Shown here piece after piece: positions 34,997 through 41,334 of a stretch of 64,000 nucleotides of DNA. Within the stretch, counting starts at the first letter, position 1. Each line of letters begins with the position of its first letter. The stretch comes from Paenalcaligenes hominis_A (GTDB lineage Bacteria; Pseudomonadota; Gammaproteobacteria; Burkholderiales; Burkholderiaceae_B): NCBI RefSeq assembly GCF_041359055.1, contig NZ_JBGJKZ010000004.1, positions 62,001 to 126,000 of the forward strand, in the 5' to 3' direction. The notes beneath the pieces are model-generated. The model was not told the DNA's origin, did not search any database, and was given only the letters and a program-made list of their open reading frames with translations. The position numbers and the translations under genes were made by a program.

Positions 34997-36778
34997 TTAG
35001 AAAGTGCGTGGCTGTGGAGCGATAGACTCAGCGGAAAGAGGCTTCATTTGCACAGGTTTATAGCGCAAGGTGCTGCCCTCTGAGAACCAAACAGAGTGCT
35101 TCAACCACTCATCATCGTTACGCTCTGGGTAATCGTTGAGTGCGTGAGCACCACGACTTTCGGTACGGTTTGCAGCAGATTTAGTCGTTGCACGTGCCAC
35201 TTCAATCATATTGGCGACTTCCAATGCCTCTACACGTGCTGTATTGAACACTTTGGATTTGTCTTGGAAGTAGATGTCTTCGACTTCGGGGGCTAAGCTT
35301 TCTATTAGCGCTTCGCCTTTTTGCAATAAATCCATGGTGCGGAACACACCACAGTGGGCTTGCATAGTTTGACGAATCTTCTCGGCAACCTCTTGAGAAC
35401 GTTGACCAGAGGTACGGGACTCTAGACGATTAACGCGATCCATAGACTGCTCAACAGACCAGTCGGGAATATCATCGTGACTATGAACTTTCTCGGGGTG
35501 TGATTCCACAATGTGGTTACCCGCTGCGCGACCAAATACAATTAGGTCAAGCAACGAGTTGGTACCAAGACGGTTCGCACCGTGAACGTTGGTAGCTGCA
35601 CACTCGCCAATAGCGTATAAGTTATTAACTATCTGGTTATTTCCTTGGGCATCCATGGTCATGACTTGACCATAGTAGTTAGTAGGAATACCACCCATTT
35701 GATAGTGAATAGTCGGTACAACAGGAATGGGGTCTTTAATGGGGTCAACGTTAGCGAACTTCATTGCAATTTCGCGAATGGAGGGCAAACGTTTTAAAAT
35801 GGTATCGGCACCTAGATGGTCTAGCTTTAACACCACATAGTTGCCATCAGGACCACACCCACGGCCTTCTTTAATTTCTTGGTCCATAGAGCGCGATACG
35901 AAGTCGCGTGGTGCCAAGTCTTTCAAGTTAGGCGCATAACGCTCCATAAAGCGCTCGCCGTCTTTATTTAACAAGATACCGCCTTCGCCACGCACCCCTT
36001 CGGTAATGAGTACACCAGCACCCGCTACGCCTGTAGGGTGAAATTGCCAGAACTCCATGTCTTGAAGGGGAATACCAGCACGTGCAGCCATACCCAAACC
36101 GTCACCGGTGTTGATAAAAGCATTAGTGGAAGCGGCCCAAATGCGACCAGCACCACCCGTAGCCAACACAGTGCGTTTGCCTTCGAGTATGTAAATCTGC
36201 CCTGTTTCCATTTCTAGAGCAGTAACACCCAGCACATCACCGGCTTCGTTACGTAATAAATCCAGTGCCATCCACTCAACAAAGAAGTTGGTGCGAGCCG
36301 CTACGTTGCGTTGATACAAGGTGTGGAGCATGGCGTGTCCGGTACGATCCGCAACTGCACAGGCACGCTGTACTGGTTTTTCACCGTTATTAGCAGTATG
36401 TCCACCAAACGGACGCTGATAAATGGTGCCATCAGCATTACGGTCAAAAGGCATACCAAAGTGCTCTAGCTCGTACACCGCATTGGGGGCTTCGCGACAC
36501 ATGAACTCAATAGCGTCTTGGTCACCTAGCCAGTCTGAACCTTTAACGGTATCGTACATATGCCAGTACCAATGGTCTTCGCTCATGTTTCCTAATGCAG
36601 CGCTAACACCACCCTGGGCAGCCACTGTATGGGAACGAGTTGGGAAAACTTTGGAGAGCACCGCTACAGATAAGCCTGCCTCGGCAAGTTGTAGGGAACA
36701 GCGCATTCCGGCACCGCCGGCTCCAACTACCACCACATCAAACTGGCGGCGTGGTAAAGAAGTTTTAATAGCAGCCAC
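34997..36778 (-). CDS. sdhA: Succinate dehydrogenase flavoprotein subunit
   Basis: This 593-residue subunit oxidises succinate to fumarate. I place the start at GTG 36778, two bases after the sdhD stop codon, with GGAG nine bases upstream; a longer frame reads back into sdhD and is unlikely. The FAD motif GAGGAG lies near residue 20. The covalent FAD His is His50 (TRSHTVAAQGG). Substrate residues occur in EFWQFHPTGVAGAGVLITEGVRGEGG. The C-terminal HSVWFSEGSTLRYKPV is conserved. Confidence 0.96.
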   Translation of the reverse strand: MAAIKTSLPRRQFDVVVVGAGGAGMRCSLQLAEAGLSVAVLSKVFPTRSHTVAAQGGVSAALGNMSEDHWYWHMYDTVKGSDWLGDQDAIEFMCREAPNAVYELEHFGMPFDRNADGTIYQRPFGGHTANNGEKPVQRACAVADRTGHAMLHTLYQRNVAARTNFFVEWMALDLLRNEAGDVLGVTALEMETGQIYILEGKRTVLATGGAGRIWAASTNAFINTGDGLGMAARAGIPLQDMEFWQFHPTGVAGAGVLITEGVRGEGGILLNKDGERFMERYAPNLKDLAPRDFVSRSMDQEIKEGRGCGPDGNYVVLKLDHLGADTILKRLPSIREIAMKFANVDPIKDPIPVVPTIHYQMGGIPTNYYGQVMTMDAQGNNQIVNNLYAIGECAATNVHGANRLGTNSLLDLIVFGRAAGNHIVESHPEKVHSHDDIPDWSVEQSMDRVNRLESRTSGQRSQEVAEKIRQTMQAHCGVFRTMDLLQKGEALIESLAPEVEDIYFQDKSKVFNTARVEALEVANMIEVARATTKSAANRTESRGAHALNDYPERNDDEWLKHSVWFSEGSTLRYKPVQMKPLSAESIAPQPRTF

Positions 36779-36780
36779 GG

Positions 36781-37164
36781 TTACAGGCTCCAGATAATTT
36801 GTGCAAAATAAATAATACAGCCGGCTAGCCACAAGAGCGTTAGTGCTTGTAGAGCCAAACGCAAGCCAGTCGGTTTTACGTAATCCATCCAGATATCACG
36901 GACGCCAATCCAAGCGTGCCATGCCAATGAGATGAAAAACAAAGTCGTTAAGAGCTGACCAATTGGCAAGGCTCCAAAAGCTTTAAAAGCAAAAAGATTA
37001 CGCCAGCCTTCGTAATTCAGTTCGGGAGTGAAAAGCACCCCAACAAGAAACACGAGGGTATAAATGATCATGATCACAGCCGTAATGCGCTGCACAATAA
37101 AGTCCATTGTGCCGTAGTGTGCGCCAACTACCAGCCGTTTTGTACCAATGCGTTCCTGGGCCAT
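36781..37164 (-). CDS. sdhD: Succinate dehydrogenase membrane anchor SdhD
   Basis: This 127-residue membrane protein has three predicted helices and binds heme b and quinone together with SdhC. Conserved features are the N-terminal KRLVVGAHYGTMDFIVQRITAV and the HAWIGVRDIWMDYVKP segment. Its start codon overlaps the sdhC stop codon by one base. Confidence 0.93.
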   Translation of the reverse strand: MAQERIGTKRLVVGAHYGTMDFIVQRITAVIMIIYTLVFLVGVLFTPELNYEGWRNLFAFKAFGALPIGQLLTTLFFISLAWHAWIGVRDIWMDYVKPTGLRLALQALTLLWLAGCIIYFAQIIWSL

Positions 37165-37577
37165 TAGAATACTCCGAACAGTTTAAGAGCAAACACAAAA
37201 GTTAAAGTTAGGCTTACGATAAGAACGGAAGCGGCGCTTTTGTTCGCACTGTACTTGTCATTACCTTTGCCTAGGTCTAAGGCTAAGTAACGAATGCCCG
37301 CACAGAAATGGTGCAAGTAAGCCCAGATCAACGCCAAAACAACGATTTTCACTGCTGGGTTACCAAACACTACACTTAGTGCGGCAAAGCCAGACGCTGA
37401 GCTAAGGCTCATGGCTAACAGCGGTAAAATAATCACAGGCAACGAAAGAAATAACAAAGCACCACTGATTCGATGCAAGATCGATGTTTTAGCAGCCAGT
37501 GGCATGCGGTATGACAATATCTGCGGCACGCTGACATTGCGATACTGCGGACGCTGCTTTTGGGCGGTATCAGACAT
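37164..37577 (-). CDS. sdhC: Succinate dehydrogenase cytochrome b556 subunit SdhC
   Basis: This 137-residue subunit starts at ATG 37577, preceded by GAGG; the frame is open further upstream to 37646 but that extension has no family character. Three helices are visible. RPQYRNVSVPQILSYRMPLAAKTSILHRISGALLFL contains the conserved HRxSG motif, and the HHFCAGIRYLALD segment carries the heme-ligand His. It starts the sdhCDAB-sdhE-gltA operon. The leader contains a GTCTTAT half-site. Confidence 0.94.
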   Translation of the reverse strand: MSDTAQKQRPQYRNVSVPQILSYRMPLAAKTSILHRISGALLFLSLPVIILPLLAMSLSSASGFAALSVVFGNPAVKIVVLALIWAYLHHFCAGIRYLALDLGKGNDKYSANKSAASVLIVSLTLTFVFALKLFGVF

Positions 37578-37627
37578 TAAGGCCTCGAAGTAAAAAATAA
37601 TTTCTAATAAATACCAATCGAACAGAT

Positions 37628-37634
37628 CTGTCTT
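37628..37634. promoter_or_regulatory. GTCTTAT half-site in the sdhC leader region
   Basis: GTCTTAT matches the left half of the palindrome found at acnB, but the right half is absent. It follows a 10-bp palindrome ACAGATCTGT at 37620-37629. It may be a weak or unrelated site. Confidence 0.25.
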
Positions 37635-37681
37635 ATTTTCCCCCATTTAGGGAAATCACGCAGATAAACTGTCCAATAATT

Positions 37682-38440
37682 TTAATTTAGACTATTTCTG
37701 TAGTGAAAATGATCAGTGATATAGAGCCCCTGACGCACCTCCATGGGGCGTTCCCCATACGTATAAGCAACCCGCTCGACCTGTAGTAAAGGCGTACCTT
37801 CGGCAACTTGGAGTCGACTTGCGGCGTCGGGATCGGCAGCTACCGCACGCACGCTTTCATCTGCACGCAACATGCTTACGCCAAACTCGCCCTCGAACCA
37901 CGCATAAAGCGGCTCTCTGTTTTGATTAACCGCCTCGGAATTAAGCCCTTTAAACACATGCGCAGGTAACCAAATGTTATCCAAAATGGTAGGTTTATTA
38001 TCAAACGACAAAACGCGTTGGATGTTAATTACAGTGTCCACGGTGCGTAACGCTAGTAGGTTAGCAATAAGAGCGGGTGCCTTAATACGAGAAAAGCCAA
38101 TAATTTCACTGCTAGTGGTAGGCTGATGACCATCGTCGGGCGTAAGACGTAGAAAACGGTAACGAACCTTGGCCTCGTTGTGAGTAGAAACAAAGGTACC
38201 TTTGCCTTGACGACGAATTAACAAGTTATCAGCGGCCAACTCGTCAATGGCTTTGCGCACCGTACCCTGGCTGACCTGAAAGCGTGCCGCCAAGTCTAAT
38301 TCGCTAGGAATGGCCTCGCCTGGCTTCCACTCGCCTTGGTCTAAGCTTTTTAAGAGCAGGGCTTTAATCTGTTGATACAGTGGACTATAGGCCGTGCTGC
38401 GCTCAGGATTAGATTGTGAGACTGAGTTAGATTCAGACAT
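37682..38440 (-). CDS. GntR-family regulator (HutC/UTRA type), likely TCA-cycle regulator
   Basis: This 252-residue regulator has an N-terminal GntR winged HTH (about residues 18-85: PLYQQIKALLLKSLDQGEWKPGEAIPSELDLAARFQVSQGTVRKAIDELAADNLLIRRQGKGTF) and a C-terminal UTRA ligand-binding domain (about 105-245). It sits between the sdh operon, 104 bases downstream on the same strand, and divergent mdh. A near-perfect 28-bp palindrome with core CTTATATAAG lies in its upstream region, and the same core recurs in front of acnB and between sucA and maeB. HutC-type GntR proteins bind TA-rich palindromes, so regulation of the TCA genes is a strong inference. The effector is unknown. Confidence 0.9.
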   Translation of the reverse strand: MSESNSVSQSNPERSTAYSPLYQQIKALLLKSLDQGEWKPGEAIPSELDLAARFQVSQGTVRKAIDELAADNLLIRRQGKGTFVSTHNEAKVRYRFLRLTPDDGHQPTTSSEIIGFSRIKAPALIANLLALRTVDTVINIQRVLSFDNKPTILDNIWLPAHVFKGLNSEAVNQNREPLYAWFEGEFGVSMLRADESVRAVAADPDAASRLQVAEGTPLLQVERVAYTYGERPMEVRQGLYITDHFHYRNSLN

Positions 38441-38541
38441 AATATATGTAATACCAAATCAATGCGTTAGCAGGCAGGTCATTGGCTACGAAAAAAAGAA
38501 GTAAGCCATATTTTGGCATGCAAACGACTTTCTGTCTAACA

Positions 38542-38569
38542 CTCTTGTGTCTTATATAAGATACAAGAG
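38542..38569. promoter_or_regulatory. 28-bp palindrome between gntR and mdh (candidate GntR operator)
   Basis: Outer arms CTCTTGT (38542-38548) and ACAAGAG (38563-38569) and the inner core TCTTATATAAGA (38550-38561) are all self-complementary; only one base pair (38549/38562) is mismatched. It lies 101 bases before the gntR start and 94 before the mdh start, and is the longest copy of the CTTATATAAG element in the window. Confidence 0.7.
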
Positions 38570-38588
38570 AAATAGCGTATAAAGCGAG

Positions 38589-38617
38589 TTGGTCAAGCCA
38601 ACAAAAAGCATTAAACT
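38589..38617 (+). promoter_or_regulatory. Candidate mdh promoter
   Basis: TTGGTC (38589-38594) and TAAACT (38612-38617) are separated by 17 bases. The 28-bp palindrome ends 19 bases upstream of the -35 element, a position compatible with activation, or with control of the divergent gntR gene only. Confidence 0.4.
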
Positions 38618-38663
38618 CTAGCAAAAGCTGTACCTTGTTTTCCAACAATTGGAGTCAACTCTC

Positions 38664-39653
38664 ATGAGCAAACCCGCAATGCGCGTCGCCGTTACTGGTG
38701 CCGCTGGTCAAATTGGTTACGCCCTGTTATTTCGTATTGCTTCTGGCGAAATGCTAGGAAAAGATCAGCCTGTTATTTTGCAACTGCTTGAAATTCCTGA
38801 TGAAAAAGCACAACAAGCCTTAAAAGGCGTGATGATGGAATTAGACGATTGCGCTTTCCCATTGCTACAAGGCATGACTGCTCACAGCGATCCGCGTGAA
38901 GCATTCAAAGACGCCGACATCGCCTTACTCGTAGGTGCTCGCCCGCGTGGTCCAGGCATGGAACGCAAAGACCTATTGGCTGTTAACGCAAAAATCTTTA
39001 CCGAACAGGGTAAAGCTCTCAATGACGTGGCTAGCCGCGATGTAAAAGTATTAGTTGTGGGTAACCCAGCTAATACCAATGCGTATATTGCAATGAAATC
39101 TGCTCCAGATTTACCTGCTAAAAACTTCACAGCTATGCTGCGCCTAGACCACAATCGTGCCTTGTCTCAGCTAGCGGACAAAGCAGATGTGGCTGTTGCT
39201 GATATTGAGAAGCTCGTCGTCTGGGGTAACCACTCTCCTACTATGTACCCCGACATTCGCTTTGCTACGGTCAACGGTGCTAGCTTAAAAGACAAAATCA
39301 ATGACGATGCGTGGAACAAAGACACGTTCATTCCAACGGTAGGTAAACGCGGGGCAGCTATTATTGAAGCACGCGGTTTATCGTCTGCAGCCTCTGCTGC
39401 TAATGCCGCGATTGACCATATTCATGATTGGGTCTTGGGCTCAAATGGCAAATGGGTCACGATGGGTATTCCTTCCGATGGTTCTTACGGCATACCTGAA
39501 GGCATTATCTACGGCTTCCCTGTCACCACTGAAAACGGTGAGTACAAACTGGTTGAAGGGTTAGACATTGACGAGTTTTCTCGCGAGCGCATGGACCACA
39601 CCCTAAACGAACTCCTCGAAGAGCGCGAAGGTGTGAAGGATTTACTGCCCTAA
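38664..39653 (+). CDS. mdh: Malate dehydrogenase
   Basis: This 329-residue NAD-dependent enzyme starts at ATG 38664, with GGAG nine bases before it; the TTG at 38649 would overlap this site. The Rossmann motif TGAAGQIG is at residues 11-18, VGNPANTNA at about 132-140, Asp162 in LRLDHNRA and catalytic His190 in WGNHSPTMYPD. This is the Ala/Gly-rich betaproteobacterial type rather than the E. coli type. It is transcribed divergently from gntR; a terminator follows. Confidence 0.96.
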   Translation: MSKPAMRVAVTGAAGQIGYALLFRIASGEMLGKDQPVILQLLEIPDEKAQQALKGVMMELDDCAFPLLQGMTAHSDPREAFKDADIALLVGARPRGPGMERKDLLAVNAKIFTEQGKALNDVASRDVKVLVVGNPANTNAYIAMKSAPDLPAKNFTAMLRLDHNRALSQLADKADVAVADIEKLVVWGNHSPTMYPDIRFATVNGASLKDKINDDAWNKDTFIPTVGKRGAAIIEARGLSSAASAANAAIDHIHDWVLGSNGKWVTMGIPSDGSYGIPEGIIYGFPVTTENGEYKLVEGLDIDEFSRERMDHTLNELLEEREGVKDLLP

Positions 39654-39661
39654 CTCGAAAC

Positions 39662-39687
39662 GAAGCCCGATTTATTCGGGCTTTTTG
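39662..39687 (+). terminator. Terminator after mdh
   Basis: GAAGCCCGA and TCGGGCTTTTT pair around a short TTTAT loop and are followed by T, nine bases after the mdh stop codon. Confidence 0.88.
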
Positions 39688-39748
39688 TTATGTTAGGTGT
39701 GGCTCATTATTGAAGCCTGCCTAATTCACTCTCATAAGGAGGAGACCA

Positions 39749-40897
39749 ATGACAACCACCGAGCAAAGTCCACGTCCTAAAAAATCAGTGGCTCTATCTG
39801 GAATCGTAGCAGGCAATACTGCCCTGAGTGCAGTCGGTGCCAGTGGCAATGCCTTGTTTTATCGCGGTTACGATATTTTAGATTTAGCGCCTGTCTGTGA
39901 TTTTGAGGAAATTGCCTACTTATTAATTTATGGCAAATTACCTACCCCTAGCCAACTGAGCCACTACAAACAAAAACTCACAAGCTTACGTGGTCTACCT
40001 AACGATCTGACACGCGTTTTAGAGTGTTTGCCCGCTTCTAGCCATCCCATGGATGTGCTGCGTACAGCTGTTTCCGTTTTAGGTTGCGTATTGCCTGAAA
40101 AAGAATCACAGCCTGTAGCCGGTGCTCGTGATATTGCCGATCAGCTTATTGCTTCACTTGGCTCCGCCTTGTTGTACTGGTATCACTATAGTCATCGTGG
40201 TGAAATCATTGATGTGCAAACCGACGATAACAGTATCGCCGAGCATTTTTTGCATTTACTGCATCAAAAAAAACCCAGCCATGAATGGGTAGAAGCAATG
40301 AATGTGTCAATGAACCTGTACGCCGAGCACGAGTTCAATGCCTCGACGTTTACCAGCCGAGTTATTACCGGCACAGGTTCAGACATGTATTCAGCCATCA
40401 GCGGAGCCATAGGCGCATTACGAGGACCAAAACATGGTGGTGCCAATGAAGTGGCTTTAGAAATACAGCAGCGTTATGACTCAGCAGACGAGGCTGAAGC
40501 CGACATACGCGAACGTATACAAAAGCGAGAAGTTATTATTGGTTTTGGTCACCCTGTTTACACAGTCTCTGATCCACGTAATGCTGTAATCAAAGAAACA
40601 GCACGCCAGCTATCGGATCAAGCTCAAAGCCCTGAGCTTTTCCAAATTGCTGAACGCATTGAGCAGTTAATGTGGAATGAGAAAAAAATGTTCCCTAATC
40701 TTGACTGGTATGCTGCTGTGGCTTATCACCGCATGGGTGTGCCTACCTCGATGTTTACACCGTTATTTGTGATTGCTCGCACAGCGGGTTGGGCTGCCCA
40801 TGTTATAGAACAACGCCAAGATGGTAAGATCATTCGCCCTACCGCTAACTATGTTGGCCCAGAACCGCGCGAATTTGTTTCAATTAATGCACGTTAA
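39749..40897 (+). CDS. prpC: 2-methylcitrate synthase / second citrate synthase
   Basis: This 382-residue citrate-synthase family protein resembles PrpC: it opens with KKSVALSGIVAGNTALSAVG and GNALFYRGYDILDLA, and has EHEFNASTFTSRVITGTGSDMYSAISGAIGALRGPKHGGANE plus GFGHPVYTVSDPR, where GltA has GHRVY. Such enzymes condense propionyl-CoA (and often acetyl-CoA) with oxaloacetate. No prpB or prpD is nearby, so its role may be 2-methylcitrate formation or a second citrate synthase in the TCA block. AAGGAGGAG precedes the ATG. Confidence 0.85.
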   Translation: MTTTEQSPRPKKSVALSGIVAGNTALSAVGASGNALFYRGYDILDLAPVCDFEEIAYLLIYGKLPTPSQLSHYKQKLTSLRGLPNDLTRVLECLPASSHPMDVLRTAVSVLGCVLPEKESQPVAGARDIADQLIASLGSALLYWYHYSHRGEIIDVQTDDNSIAEHFLHLLHQKKPSHEWVEAMNVSMNLYAEHEFNASTFTSRVITGTGSDMYSAISGAIGALRGPKHGGANEVALEIQQRYDSADEAEADIRERIQKREVIIGFGHPVYTVSDPRNAVIKETARQLSDQAQSPELFQIAERIEQLMWNEKKMFPNLDWYAAVAYHRMGVPTSMFTPLFVIARTAGWAAHVIEQRQDGKIIRPTANYVGPEPREFVSINAR

Positions 40898-40907
40898 CTC
40901 TACCTGA

Positions 40908-40929
40908 AAGCGACTTAGGTGGCTTTTTT
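40908..40929 (+). terminator. Weak terminator between prpC and the GNAT gene
   Basis: AAGCGAC and GTGGCTT form an imperfect stem (one mismatch) with loop TTAG, followed by six T. It may only attenuate readthrough into the small acetyltransferase gene. Confidence 0.45.
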
Positions 40930-40942
40930 AACGAGGTGGCTT

Positions 40943-41221
40943 ATGTCCTTAGCAATTCATCACAACACCGAAAAATCCCGTTTCGAGTATGAGCACCAAG
41001 GGTTGCTTAGTTTTGTGGACTATCACTTGCACGATGAGGTGATGACCATAGTTCATACGTATGTGCCTAAAGCGCTAAACGGTCAAGGCATTGCCGCCGC
41101 TTTAACTCAAGCAGCCCTGCGTACAGCACGAAATAACCAATGGCGCGTACGTGCAGTTTGTAGTTATACCGCAACGTATTTACAACGTCATCCCGAATTT
41201 AATGACCTGACTGTCCACTAA
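40943..41221 (+). CDS. Small GNAT-type acetyltransferase (YjdJ-like)
   Basis: This 92-residue protein starts at ATG 40943, preceded by GAGGT. It matches the short GCN5-related family (Acetyltransf_CG type): SRFEYEHQGLLSFVDYHLHDEVMTIVHTYVPKALNGQGIAAALTQAAL contains the acetyl-CoA loop NGQGIAAAL, followed by a conserved C-terminal YLQRHPEF. Substrate unknown. It lies between prpC and acnB; its stop codon falls next to the acnB operator. Confidence 0.85.
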   Translation: MSLAIHHNTEKSRFEYEHQGLLSFVDYHLHDEVMTIVHTYVPKALNGQGIAAALTQAALRTARNNQWRVRAVCSYTATYLQRHPEFNDLTVH

Positions 41222-41228
41222 GTCTTAT

Positions 41229-41242
41229 GTCTTATATAAGAC
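41229..41242. promoter_or_regulatory. 14-bp palindrome GTCTTATATAAGAC in front of acnB (candidate GntR operator)
   Basis: The site is an exact 14-bp palindrome. A partial repeat AGTCTTAT lies immediately upstream (41221-41228). It ends two bases before the -35 element of the candidate acnB promoter, so a bound protein would touch RNA polymerase. Confidence 0.68.
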
Positions 41243-41244
41243 CA

Positions 41245-41273
41245 TTGCTTAGCACCACACTTACTCATACAAT
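41245..41273 (+). promoter_or_regulatory. Candidate acnB promoter
   Basis: TTGCTT (41245-41250) and TACAAT (41268-41273) are spaced by 17 bases, giving a leader of roughly 55 bases before the acnB ATG. Confidence 0.55.
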
Positions 41274-41334
41274 ACATATAGACCACAGCTACTCGTAGCT
41301 TAGATTCAACTCACTAACCTCAATAGGCCGCAAC

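Noticed and set aside
36778..36832. Longer N-terminus of SdhA
   Set aside because: It would read backward into sdhD and lacks similarity; the GTG at 36778 has GGAG and correct spacing.
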